This document shows positions 23,680 through 36,030 of a DNA stretch of 64,000 nucleotides, piece after piece (positions within the stretch are counted from its first letter, which is position 1; each line of letters begins with the position of its first letter). Made by a program: the position numbers and the translations under genes. This DNA comes from Nematostella vectensis. Lineage: Eukaryota; Cnidaria; Anthozoa; Actiniaria; Edwardsiidae. The notes under the pieces were generated by a model. The model was not told the origin of the DNA. It saw only the letters and a program-made list of their open reading frames with translations, and did not search any database. The stretch is from the NCBI RefSeq assembly GCF_932526225.1, contig NC_064034.1, positions 1,660,001 to 1,724,000 of the forward strand. The letters are read 5' to 3'.

Positions 23680-26000
23680 CATAAACATATGCATACACCT
23701 GGAGCAATTTAAAGACGAGATGTTTTAAAAGCTGGCTCGATTGACGTCATCATTTCAGAAATACTTCCCCTGGCTCCTGTCATCGCCCATGATATTTTTA
23801 CATAAAAAAATACCTCGGTGGGAAAAGAGACATCTTATCGGCTAGTATAACTGACAAAATTTGAATCTTGTTGAAATTATATCAACGCGGTTAGAATCTT
23901 TCTGGGGGTAGTTTCTAATTTAGCATAAAATTTAAATAAATCAATGGTTTAAAAAACATTTATAGTCCCGTTCGTATGCTTATGGCCTGATTAGACGCGT
24001 CAAGAGGGATCATTCTTCTTTTTCGATACAACATAAGAATACTCCTCTTACATGGCAACTATGATGCGGTGTGGATAGGATCGCATTAGGCTATTATACA
24101 TCAGACGTTAAATGCTTGCCTTTCAATGAGTATGGCCGAGGAAGGGGCTTACACGATCTCAGCTCCTAGCATTCCATGTCAGTGAATAATAGCCGATTAA
24201 AGGCTCTCTTAAGCCGCGAACAATTTACGAGTTAAAAGACCAAATCCGTTCATTATCGTTTAAACGATACTGGTAAAATTCGTGAAAATGCTCGTCTGGT
24301 GTTCACTTTGGCAAGGTCTAGATGGTGATGACATTAAACTATGCCGTCCGAAATAGCGTGTGGTGTCCACGTTAAGTAAGTTCGCCTTACCGTTGCGTGC
24401 TGCATGTAAGAGGAATGTTGTTATCGGTTAGCTCGGTCTCCTTCTAGTAAAGGACTGTTGACGGCTCGCTTTCCTTACTATACGGAAATCTCACTTTCTT
24501 ATCCTCAGAAAATCCGCCGGGGTTAGGACAAGCACGACAGAGTACACCGCCAACGCGCGCGCTGCACCACTAGACGTCCAAGTAGTGTTGTGTGAATAAG
24601 CACACACAACAAAACGTTGGTTTTCACCGGTTAAGATCTTAGTGTTGATTTATACCACGATAACAGACTAAAATGAATATCTTGGGCTAAAAACAACTTT
24701 GACACCCAATAGTATTTGGCAGAACGTACGGGAAGGCGAGCAGTCACCGAACGAACAAAGAACCGAGTTGGTTGTATAAATGTCATGTCATTGAGAAAAT
24801 ATTGTACTGACAGCGTTGTTAATTCTAAGATACATTATAGAATACTTAAAGACTGAATCCTCGAAAACAAAGCATCTTTGAAAAAGCTTTATACATGACA
24901 AAAGCCCATTTCGATATTATCAGAATATTGAACATAAAACAGACAAAGAAGAAAATGGGTGGAAGTAATGACGCTTTAAACAACACGCAAGACCGTCTAT
25001 ATGAAATGTATAATTTTTCTTATCGAGCGGGTCATTGCCGCGTGGAGAGCGTATAAGAAGATTTCCCGGGATATTAAAGGGCTTCAGGTTGTCAGCGCGA
25101 CTGTAAAACGAGTAGTTAAATTATTTTACCTTTTCACAGCTGCGGGAAGATCCGTCCCGTGGCTCGTTATTTCAGTTATTTCAGGTTTTCATTCAAATGG
25201 AATCCGGTCCGGCCCTCAGATGCTACTGATGATTTGACCCTTTACATAAATATCGGAGAGCCTTAAATGGCCGAAACCACACACACATCGCAGCCATTCT
25301 TTGAATACCTCCGCCCGGCACTCATCGCGAACCTATCAAAAACAAGCGCACGCTGACGGTTTACGTGCCCGGTCGAGATTGCAGAAACTAAATATTTTTT
25401 TCGTATAATGAATCATATAGCTTTCATTCACAAGCCACTTGACCAAGCCATCGAGCAGGTAACATGTGGTCGCAAATTTACTGGAATGGACAATCTACGA
25501 GACTGGGTTTAACCCGGTTTCCGCCTTGCGGTTGAACGCGACCGTTAGAAACGTGAGAAAAGTAGAGCAATGCTTAGATATTTTATTAAAAGGAACCGCA
25601 TTTGGCTGATACACTTGAGCATAGTTAATAAACTTGATTAAATCTTTTGTTTGGTAAGATCTTGGTCGATAAGAAAGCGAACATTAAATTATATATATTT
25701 TTTGTAAATGAAGCAGTTACCCGATCAATTTAGATTTCCGCGACATTGCAATACATAAAATACAGTAAGATGATGATAATAACAGGTTTTGTGTACTCTT
25801 TTCGCCACTAAACATCAAGTATGTGTTTGAAAAAGTTGTATAACCAGGCCCGTATAAACCTGGTCCAAACCTGGAAGCCAGAATTTCGAGCGCAAGGACT
25901 AGTATAAACTAGTATAAACCAAATTCGCATCCGTCAGAGGAAAGAGATAGAGTGGCAGGGGTGGAGAGAAATATTTATAAAGCAGTGGAGAGAAATCCCG
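23680..26000. other. intergenic stretch without recognisable genes
   Basis: The longest open frames are under 80 codons and lack features. No tandem arrays or clear inverted-repeat elements were seen. Confidence 0.55.
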
Positions 26001-26008
26001 GGTTTACC

Positions 26009-26014
26009 TTTATT
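26009..26014 (-). terminator. polyadenylation signal of the Hakai gene
   Basis: TTTATT on the plus strand is AATAAA on the minus strand, about 350 bp beyond the Hakai stop codon at 26361. Confidence 0.4.
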
Positions 26015-26360
26015 TCAAACTTCCAAATCAACTAAGACTATAGATATCAGTTTTTTACTTGAATACTCACGAATTCCTCTGCTCACTTTTACATTAGCGG
26101 TACCCAGGTATCGCTGGCTCTGCAGCCTGCTTACACCAGGACACTGAAATACCTAGAAAGGGCATGCAACTCTGACTGCTACTGTACAATCTACGTAAAC
26201 GGATAAAATACCTCCCTGCAATTATCTATGGTCTAGCATCTGTAGAAACCCCTTCCTCATCTCCTTATTCATACAGCGTGTAGTTCAATTATGAAGCGAC
26301 AGGCCCTGGGTGAAGCAGCCATCTTCAAGGATGCTATCAATGAAATAAACTCAAAGACAC

Positions 26361-29300
26361 CTAAAACATTGGTCTATAGTGCGAGTCCCCTGGTAATGGA
26401 CCACGCCCATGGGGCGGCCAGTTTCCCTCAGGTCTGGCCGGCACCCATTCACCCCTGTCTGATCGTCCAGCAGGGATGATCCAGTCCCTTTCTGCTCTCA
26501 TAGCGGGCCCTCTGTCTGGCATCCAGTCGGCCTCTGAGCGAGGTGGCCAGTTGCCTCCTTGACGCACCTCAGGTTCAGGTCCAGTAAATCTGAAGGTGGG
26601 ACCTGCGGGCCCACGAGCTTGTCCAAATGGTTCATCGATCACAGATGGTCCAGGCATAGCCCTTGACTGTCTGGCATCACCACGCACTTCTTGTAATCTC
26701 TGTGGTTGATCAGGATGTGGGAATCCTGCTTGAGGTACATGTGTTGGCATGTGCGGAGGAGCTTGGCCTGGGAATCCACCGACTGGAGGGTGTTGGGGCC
26801 TCTGGGCCTCCATGAAGAATGGCTCCCTTGGCATAGTGGGCACAAAGTGTCTTGCATCCATAGATGCTGCTGCCATGGGGACACTGCCATACGGCCTATC
26901 CCCAGGACCAAGGGGGTGGGGCATCACTGGTACCCCATTCCTAGGGGGTGGGGGAAGAAAAAATGGGACCCCAGCACCAACGTGTGGAAACATGGCACGG
27001 TTCACTTCTGTCTCACCCTCGTTACCATCACTATCGTCCCCGCCCTGGTCCCTCTGGTGACGCCTTTTGATGTGGGACTGCAGGTCTCTCTGAGAGAAGT
27101 AGCTCCTCCTACACCCTGAAATCCCATAACGGCTGCCTCCGATTGAACACACAAAGACGCTACCCAGAGGAGCTCTCTCAATCCGCTGGACATTTTCTCC
27201 ACACCTATGTCACAAACAGCTCAATAGGCAACTTTCACACAAAATCACATGATTTTTTGGGTGGCAAAATAACAAAAAAAGAACGGTTTATTCAATGGTT
27301 ACGAATCAGCCAGAAAATTCCCATGCCAGAGGGCTTCCTTAGATTAAAATATGATATGTATATCTTTGTCCCTCTATGGAAAGACACCAACAGCCATTTC
27401 TGTGTATGTTTTGGTAGGAGTTTGCCACTGAAATCTTCATGTGATTTCTTGTGCAAGTGGCCAAATAGATAAATAATGAAGTGCACCCACTCTGCCAGAA
27501 AGTTTGCTAAAACTGCATCATAGTAACACAGGCTGGATCTTGGATCAAAAAGAGAGAAGCAGGGGTATAGATTGTTTTCTCAAAGCATTGAATATTACTC
27601 TATGTAAAAGGCGCTATACTTACCTTGGGCATTTTCCAGCTCCTTTCTCTGCACAAGACAAGCAAAAAGAATGCTTGCAGGGACTCTAGACACACAAAGA
27701 AAAAGTGTTGTCATTTCTGATATAGTCTGCGTTCTAAATATAGATCACAATGCTGTGGATTCAATGTGTTTGGCTAATAAGACACAGTTATCAGTTATCA
27801 CAACTGAACTAAAAGGCACAATAAAAATACAGTAATAATTCAGCAAATAATTCACAATATTGGTCATCACAGTATGGTACAGAACTATATCCCAGTAAGA
27901 GTTTTTATACACGCTCACTGGTCTTATACAGGACACGTCCAGCTTAAGTGATATCTGTCCTGTGAACATTTTTGTGCAGTCAAAGCTCGATTTTCCGCTG
28001 CTCAGCAAATCCTCAAACATACAACAAGGTTTTCAAAATGCTATGAAGGCACAGAAAGAATGTTTGATTTTTTTATAGAATTATCATCAATATAATTTCT
28101 TAGAATTTATCTTGAAATGCAAAAGAAAGACAGTGCACAATCGTGGTGTCATTCTGGTGCACATCAGCTCATGCAGGAGAGATTTCAAAATTGTAAACTT
28201 TTGCTTCAATTTGATTCTATTCCAGCTCTAAGCAGAACAATAAAAAACAGTCTAGGTGTAAATCCATCAGTTCAAATTCATGTTTTGGGTTCTCATGAAT
28301 AACTTGTTATCTTACGCTAATGGCAAAAATAACAACGCACCCACGTGGCGTCATTCGAGTGCAGGTCAGCGTGCGCAGAAGACACTTATCACATTTTCAG
28401 TGTAGTCACTGGGATATAAAATAAATAAACCCCTTCTTTGGCCCACAGTGTGGTTTATTTACTAAATACACAATCCCTCTGCTGTCAAATTCAAACTTAC
28501 AAGCCTTCCATACACCAGGATTGGTAAAGAACATTTCTCACAGAGGTGCAACAATGGATCTTGAACCTTTTGTCCTATAATCATAATCTGAAACAAAAGA
28601 ACACAGCTTACACCATGCCATTACATCACTACTTGGACTGCCCTGAAGAAGTCTTTCAAAGTCTAAAGATATGACTTGCAAGACTCTGATTATTCTTAAA
28701 AACACAACTCTCCCTGTATCATTTGATAGAATTGAGCTGTTTTAGTTGTACTGGCAGAATTACGGTACCCATAACAACATTATTATCATTAAAACTTGTT
28801 CTGTTGTGGTTATTGGAGGATTTGTGCTCCTTGCACATTGTAGAAAAGAACTGGGACATGAACTGTAGTTTCTTCATTCTACTGTACAAAGAATCTAATT
28901 GTCTCTATTATCAAGTTCTTTGTGTCAAGGTTTTTTTGTACTGTTCACACATCACACACGTTTAGCTGGAGTTGTTTTGCGCTCTTTTCTAAATTCCACT
29001 AATCTTTGGCAAGATAGAAATACTGTATCTTAGACACTATGTACTACAAAGTAGCAGTTAAGCAAAAGCTATTGTTCCAAGTGTCTTCCTGGAAACTCCT
29101 TTATACAGAACACAAACCAAACTTGTATATGTACAGTACAGCAGAGATGGTAATTTCTTATATGATGAGTTGACAAACAACAGTTTGGGAGCCAGTGATG
29201 CATTTTTAAATCAGGCTTTCTGGGTGTTTTTTAAACCTAATTATGCACTTTTTTGGGCAAACTATGTGATAAAAGTTGCTAATTTTTTATTAGCACAACA

Positions 29301-31709
29301 AACAAACATGGGTAGCCTAAACAAAATGGTATTTACCCAATCAAACTGTAGTGCATGTTTCATTCATTAAACTAGTGGCCAGTTTGCAAACACTTCATTA
29401 TGGAATGCCTAGTAGTTTTCAAACCACCACAGTACCTTCAGTATATAGTTTTAAATCTCTGTTACTTTGAAACTATCTTACAAAATGGCAAAATCAAAAT
29501 GTTGCCACTTCATCATAACCATTTCCATTCTTGCATAAACCTTGATTTTTGTCTACTAATGTTTTCTAAAATGGTTTTTTTTTTTACATTGAAGGGTAAG
29601 AATTTTAACTGGGGCTAATTCCATCATTGTTTTGTTGACTACCTTGTGGTTCCACTCCATCTCCTTGACCACCACTGGGGCAGGTCCTGGGGGGGCATGA
29701 GCGGCAGGGGAGTGCATTCTTTTCCTGGCGGCATCTTTCTCTGATAGGGGGAAAAAATGCAGAAATACTGTTGACATTGCACAGTTTAAAAAATATAGAA
29801 ATACTGTATTGATATTAGAATTGCCCCTATTTAATCGTATTGCTACAGTAAAGACAGCATGACACTACTGAACAACACAACAAAATGACACAAAGCAATA
29901 GTAAACTGCCACATGCAGAAAGCAATACGAGCGGGTGGGCAGTAAAATCCTGACAGCTATTACCCTACCCTTTGCAGTATTGAATGAGTGCTTGGGCAAT
30001 ACAGAAACTTATGGACCTCAGATTTTTTCTTTAACTTTATGGCTTATATATATTGTGCGTTCTCGCACCACAAAGCAAATGAGGCAATAACATATTTAGC
30101 GTTTAAAGAAATCTTTCATCGCAAAGTGCTTAGTTGTTTCTGAGCGTGGTTTATAGAGATATGCAGCCTGCTAATCAGCTAATGAGAACAAGCATAACAA
30201 AGAACCTGTACAACAAAAAAATTTGATCAGCACTACTTATTAACACTAACCATCAATTGATGACTTCTTTTCAAGATTTTTGCTCTCCTTCTTTTTGCTC
30301 CTTCCTAAACTTGATGCAGACTTGGACTTAGCTTTGAGCTTCAATGAAATGTTTTTCCTGACAGACTTAGCAGCCAAGGCCCCAGCACCCTCAGACTCCA
30401 GCTCTAGATCTGTATAAGACAGAAACCCTCATTACAATAACAATAATAATAATGACATTATCTAAACAAGGGAAATACATTATCTGTATAAGACAGAAAC
30501 CCTCATTACAATGACAATAATAATAATGACATTATCTAAACAAGGGAAATACATTATCTGTATAAGACAGAAACCCTCATTATAATAACAATAATAATAA
30601 TGACATTATCTAAACAAGGGAAATACATTATCTGTATAAGACAGAAACCCTCATTACAATAACAATAATAATAATGACATTATCTAAACAAGGGAAATAC
30701 ATTATCTGTATAAGACAGAAACCCTCATTACAATGACAATAATAATAATGACATTATCTAAACAAGGGAAATACATTATCTGTATAAGACAGAAACCCTC
30801 ATTACAATAACAATAATAATAATGACATTATCTAAACAAGGGAAACACATTATGGTTGTGTACTAATTAACTTGTGGCCCTCAGCTAAGAAACAAAAAAT
30901 ACAAATTATGTATAATTATGGAGCAAAAAGTGTCTTTCCATCAAGTGCCTGTCTATTCTTTTCCAAGCAGACAACAATGGGGACCTTACACAATGATGAC
31001 ACAGCATCAAGAAAGGCGCGTACTTGTGAATATCCAAAAATTGACAGCCATGACCAAGCACAAAGAAAGTGCATTCTAGATTTGCTGTCATAGCCTACAA
31101 CGCTGTGTTTTTTTTTTAGCAATTTGTAAGTGGGCACACTATTCTCGATGCCTTTGTGGTTGTGCAATGTCCCTATTAACAATAGAGATCTCATGCTTAA
31201 AATAAAATTGACATCCTTCAGTTTAACCACTGCATAATCTAACTATAAGCATAAAATGAAGAATAAAATTATCATTGCTAAGATAAAACACACAAACAAT
31301 AAGTACTGTAAGTTATAAACACTAAACTTGGACAAGGGTTTTCGATCTTCTCAAACACACAGAACTCACACATAAAACGTGAGTTTGAAGATTTAAAGCA
31401 GACTCGGATTATTATCGCAACTTATGGATTTGTTGCAGCATAAAAAGTAAACGTGTTTTTGGTCTTATTTTGAAAAAGTGCGAACGGTCTTACCAAGTGT
31501 CAGACAAACACGTTGTCTCTCATGGGGTGACTTTCGCTAAAAAATGAGACAAGTTACGGACAAAATCGAGAGCGAAAAGACTCATCGGTTGATAAGCAAT
31601 TCATATACATTTTCAAGCAGGATTGTTTCTCCAAACTCTGCCAACCAAGTAGATCGTCCAGCAAACAACCTCGCAAAAATAAAGCACAATACAACTTACC
31701 GTCCTCCAT
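26361..31709 (-). CDS. CBLL1: E3 ubiquitin ligase Hakai (CBLL1)
   Basis: Six minus-strand exons with matching phase: 31700-31709 (start ATG), 30251-30409, 29643-29740, 28501-28587, 27624-27685 and 26361-27204, totalling 419 residues. Exons 4-6 rebuild the Hakai RING and HYB region: LCEKCSLPI, then [24 protein letters not shown] and, after a short insert, [20 protein letters not shown], which holds the pTyr-binding zinc-finger part. Hakai ubiquitinates phosphotyrosine substrates such as E-cadherin and is also a stable partner of the m6A writer complex. The N-terminal part is basic and serine-rich; the C-terminal 230 residues are proline/glycine-rich and probably disordered, as in the family. 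Intron 1, next to the exon 2 acceptor, is expanded by a 74-bp repeat. Confidence 0.9.
30410..30853. repeat. 74-bp tandem repeat carrying copies of a Hakai splice acceptor
   Basis: Six copies of a unit starting TCTGTATAAGACAGAAACCC, containing (AAT)n and ending GGGAAATACATTA. The array begins exactly at the border of Hakai exon 2, so on the minus strand every unit repeats the acceptor TTTCTGTCTTATACAG. Units differ only at a few bases. Confidence 0.9.
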
Positions 31710-31710
31710 C

Positions 31711-33310
31711 TTTGATCCTGACGCTAATGAGGTTGTCCGCTGGCACCAAGAGTGCCCGCTCCACACAGGAACCACAGGGAGCTCACATTTACGGTTCGTA
31801 TGTATCCCTTGTCAGCTCTGAGCAAGAACCCTGAAGGATGACGAATGCGACAACAGCTACACACTTTATTGAAAATTATCTGGAAGGTTGCTCAACTCCA
31901 ATCTTTTCTCTAGTTCCCTTTTCTGTAGATATCCCATAATATGTTTGCAGCCTGTAACGGCTGTAAATGTGTAAATGTGTAGCTCTTATCGGGAGCTGTT
32001 CGGAAATTTTTACCCCTCATTTCTTCACATCCTCGCCCCAACGCACCTCCGCTTTCGCGCGGGGCATTGTGTTTTGAATAGACCGATGAACTAAGCGCCT
32101 GGCCTATTCCTTATTTTTTTAGTGAGCACCTATTAGATACCTATTAGCTATGCACGAAATACTTTAGATTGAAATATTAAAAAAGGAAAACACTAGACTA
32201 TAACACCTGCCTAAAAAGTGGATTATTATTTACGGGTATGGGGTAGAAAATATTTCTTATACGAAGAATTGTTTTTCCCAATTACTCTAGAAAAAAAAAA
32301 TATGTAAAATAACTGGCGTCATGCAGAGTTAGTTGTCTTCGATTTTCTATTTATAATCTTTATTTTGAGATCGTATCTATTTTAATCAAATTAACTTTCG
32401 GTATTTCAATGTTTTTTTTGGTCGACCACATGTATTGGAATTTTATCTATATAAATTAGTTAGCAAATATATAAATATGTTAGTTCCCAATTAGAAAATG
32501 TCGTAGCGTCAGTAGATAAGATTTCGTGCAAATCTGTTAGTGCGATATCTGCTTCCGTGCGCGCTCGGCTTATGAAACAGTCCAGGAGAATTCAATAGGG
32601 GCTATCCCGCTGAATTAACAAAAAGAAAAGGCTTCATTTGCTCAATTAGAAAAGTCGACACTGTGTTGACTTTGTTACTATAATAATAATAATCCGATAA
32701 AGGAAGGAAGTGTTATTTCAGGATAGATGTGGTTGTTTTGAGTCAAAAGGAATCAAAAGGAATGTTCGATTGATTTGGCCCAAGAAGCAGATGCTTCCAT
32801 TTGACGTGAACGGAAGACGTTAGCTGAGAATGGTACACATGAGCCTATAGGCGCAATTTAGGGGCGTAGAGAAGAAGAAAGGGGATATTGTTGACATAGC
32901 TGCAGATCAATGCGTAGCTAATACTCTGTGACAATTCGCTTTTAACCTGCTGCGAATCCTCCGACCGAATCATACGGCAGAGGAGCAACAGAAGAACATT
33001 ATCCACAAGACCCTTTGGACACAATAACAACAACAGCCATCGCGCTTAAAAACGGATATCTCTCAGAGCAGCGTTCCTTTTCCTGACGTTTAAAACCCTT
33101 ACTACGTCACAAGGCTGTACATAGGAGCACTGAGATGATATGTTCGATAGAATACTACACTTACAACATCTGAGACATTAAGCGTTGGCGTCGGTAAAAA
33201 GATCAAACGGCGAACAAAATGCGAATGCGGATTAAGAAAGATGGGTTAAATACGTTTATGGTGACTTTCTTGCCTTGAAGCCTGGGGGAAACAAAAAGAT
33301 CATCCGAGAC
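31711..33310. other. intergenic stretch between Hakai and the GPCR gene
   Basis: Divergent promoter space for a minus-strand and a plus-strand gene. AT-rich, without repeats or frames I can support. Confidence 0.5.
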
Positions 33311-33314
33311 AGAG

Positions 33315-34442
33315 ATGTCCACAAACACAAGCACCTCGAATCCTGATCAGCAACTGCCGTCATCACTACTGATCTTCATAGTGTTTTTGATTGTGTTCGA
33401 GATCCTGATCATGATTGGGAACGGACTAGTCGTATACCTTGTCGCCACGCGCAAGCGGCTTCACACGAACACGAACTGGATCGTACTCTCTCTTGCGGTA
33501 TCTGACCTTGCAGTCTCATTTGCTATCATTCCATCCAGAATCGTCTGTTTCAGGACCAAATGCGACGAGATTCTCATGAAGATACTCTACGATATATTCA
33601 TCTTCGTCTCTTTGTGCAACCTGTGCTGTCTTACTTTGGACCGCTTCATCGCGGTTATGAAGCCACTGAAATACAACACACTGATCACGCACAAGGTTGT
33701 CGTCAAGATGATCGTCATTAGCTGGATGTTTCCAACCATTGTATTCTGTATACCTCTGATATGGACCTACGGATATAGCAGCGACATCACACTGCGTCAG
33801 ACCGCCGACAAGATTTTCTACCTGACTCAAATTATTGTGTTCATGTGCGTTCCTTGCTTGGTGATGTTCGCCGTATACGCGTATATTTTTCATCTGGCCC
33901 TAGATCACGCACAACGTATCCAAGACCTCGAGGAATCGGTCACTGGAAGCAGACCCTCGTCAAGCTATTCCAACGAGGCAAGAAACACCATTAAAGTGTT
34001 CGGCGTGGTGTACGTCTTGTTCGTGTTTTGCTGGATCATGTCCGCATACCGTACCTTCACTACGTTTTTCCAGTTAGGAGATGTCCAGAAAGAAGTGACC
34101 ATGACATCACGGCTTTTTCTGTTGTTTAACAGCTGCGTCAATCCAATAGTGTACGCTCTGTGGAAGAAAGACTTCCGGTTGGAGGTTGGCAAGATGGACA
34201 TCCGGTCCAGGCTACGTAAGATGTCATGCTGTAGTCAGCGCAGGACTGCTGATGAGGACCACCCCATGTACAAAAGAGAAAGACATGCAGTTCCAGAGGT
34301 AGAAGATGGCAGCTCCGGGAGTGATATCCAAAGAAGTAACGTGACGGATTTGGATGGTGAGATGCTCACAGATCCACGGGAAATAAATGGCAATGTCATC
34401 ATCAGCCCTGAAGCACGCCTAGAGACCTCGTCACGGGTATAA
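33315..34442 (+). CDS. rhodopsin-class G-protein-coupled receptor
   Basis: A single uninterrupted exon encodes 375 residues with seven hydrophobic segments. Class A landmarks are present: GNGLVVYLV in TM1, LAVSDLAVS in TM2, the DRY position as LDRFIAV at the end of TM3 (DRF variant), FCWIMSAYR in TM6 and NPIVYALWKKDFR in TM7 leading into helix 8, followed by a CC pair that could be palmitoylated. The N-terminus is short, with an N-T-S glycosylation site, typical of receptors for small ligands or peptides. The ligand cannot be named from sequence. The C-terminal tail is serine-rich and acidic, with possible phosphorylation sites. Intronless class A receptors are common in cnidarian genomes. 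Confidence 0.92.
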   Translation: MSTNTSTSNPDQQLPSSLLIFIVFLIVFEILIMIGNGLVVYLVATRKRLHTNTNWIVLSLAVSDLAVSFAIIPSRIVCFRTKCDEILMKILYDIFIFVSLCNLCCLTLDRFIAVMKPLKYNTLITHKVVVKMIVISWMFPTIVFCIPLIWTYGYSSDITLRQTADKIFYLTQIIVFMCVPCLVMFAVYAYIFHLALDHAQRIQDLEESVTGSRPSSSYSNEARNTIKVFGVVYVLFVFCWIMSAYRTFTTFFQLGDVQKEVTMTSRLFLLFNSCVNPIVYALWKKDFRLEVGKMDIRSRLRKMSCCSQRRTADEDHPMYKRERHAVPEVEDGSSGSDIQRSNVTDLDGEMLTDPREINGNVIISPEARLETSSRV

Positions 34443-34853
34443 TAGCGGATAATAGCCACTTCGGCTGCAAAGGCTGTTGGTGTACTTCTGTAGCAATACG
34501 TTTGACAGTTCCGATGGTTCAGCTCAATTTATACCCCTCACTGAGATTCAATACATATGGCCAGGGGCGTACCTGCCTTAAAGCCAGTTAAGCAGGCTAA
34601 ACAAGATTCTGGGACAATCTCACACTTGAGTGGCGGGACGATAAAAGCCCAGGAACGCTCGTTTCACCTCCCCTTTAATTCATAAGGGTTGATGGTTGAT
34701 TCCAGACGATCAGGTGTGGAGAAACATTTGGAGGTGACATTTATGAAAAAATACGCACTACTTTCTGAACTAGTTTGTATATAGCACAGCTTTGTAACGG
34801 ACCTTAGCAAAAATGTATTTAATCGCGCCACTGTTTGACAGCAGTCATCCAAT

Positions 34854-35010
34854 TTTTATACCAAAGATGGATAATATTTTGGTTACTGTATATATACATC
34901 AAAGATATGGATGTTTTTTTGTTAGCATATTTATACATCAAAGATAGAAAAAAATTTGGTTATTGTATAACACCAAAGATGGGTATTTTTGGGGTTATCG
35001 TATATATACT
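34854..35010. repeat. degenerate 38-bp tandem repeat
   Basis: About four imperfect copies of a unit of the form TATACATCAAAGATATGGAT followed by a T-rich part and GTTA.TGTATA, just downstream of the GPCR gene. Confidence 0.65.
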
Positions 35011-35265
35011 TCTAGGTTCTTGTTAGCAGGCTGCATGGCCCTCTGGAGTACCCCAAATTCACAATTTACAGAGTACTACTCCTTCAAGACTGCTTTCTGT
35101 GGTTTGGTACACAGATGTTTCTGCGTGCCATTCGCTAATCTCCCGGCTGGTTTCATCCAGTGTTCCCATCTCTTTTATCCCCTTAGTTTTACTGAAACAC
35201 CGTGGTTTGCTAGACACCGCTGAAGATGCCCAGGTGTTTTCGCTATTTACAGAGTTCTGCTGTTA

Positions 35266-35440
35266 GATAATATTGCTGCCATCTTAGCTCGCCATATTCG
35301 GTGAAGCCATGGTTTGGTGTGCTGTCGACACTATTGCTACTATCTTAGCTCACCATATTCGGTGAAACCATGGTTTGGTGTGCTGTCGACACTATTGCTA
35401 CTATCTTAGCTCGCCATATTCGGTGAAGCCATGGTTTGGC
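35266..35440. repeat. 61-bp tandem repeat
   Basis: Three copies of a unit with TATCTTAGCTCGCCATATTC followed by GGTGAAGCCATGGTTTGG; the first two copies end in TGTGCTGTCGACAC and the third diverges after TTTGG. Confidence 0.8.
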
Positions 35441-35785
35441 GGGCCAAGCCTGTACACACCCACACTGTGGTCCTTTGACGCGGTCACTAGGACTGACGGC
35501 GAAAGTCAAGGAAAGTATTCATGCGAGTAAATACAAAACTGACATATCATTAGATATATATAGTTGATCAAGCAAAAATTAGAGGTGCGTTTGTTCAGGC
35601 AATGCCGAGACACGTCGAGTTTTGAAGAAGCTGATTTGGGATTTGTATTATTTCCATTCATAATTTCAACGTAGGCATATCGCTCTGAGAAAGAAAATTA
35701 TAGCTCTTACGAAAGAACAAAAAGCAATAGAATCTAGCGAGTGTTAATACACTATATCGGTTCTTATGCATGTCTAGTCTTACCC

Positions 35786-35808
35786 CACTAGCGGATCTAC
35801 GTGTGTGT

Positions 35809-35839
<31 letters not shown>

Positions 35840-35975
35840 GGGTCTGCCTTTTTTATTGTTTTCATTGTGCCTGTTTATTCCAAAATCGTTACAAAAGCAA
35901 AATAATGACGGAAATTTTTTAGTCAACCCCCGCCCCCCTCTTCGCAAAAAGTTAGATCCGCCCCCCCCCCCCCCT
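35786..35975. mobile_element. MITE-like element with AGCGGATCTA termini
   Basis: Begins CTAGCGGATCTAC, followed by a (GT)n run and a long G tract, and ends GTTAGATCCGC with a C tract. The ends match the element at 1951-2131, so both belong to one family. No coding capacity. Confidence 0.5.
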
Positions 35976-36030
35976 CCTCCGAGAATCAACTGTTCCATGG
36001 AGATCCGACATTTTTAAACACGGCTGCATA

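Noticed and set aside
26706-27119. Plus-strand frames of 100-137 residues opposite Hakai
   Set aside because: Shadows of the GC-rich last Hakai exon, which has clear homology on the minus strand.
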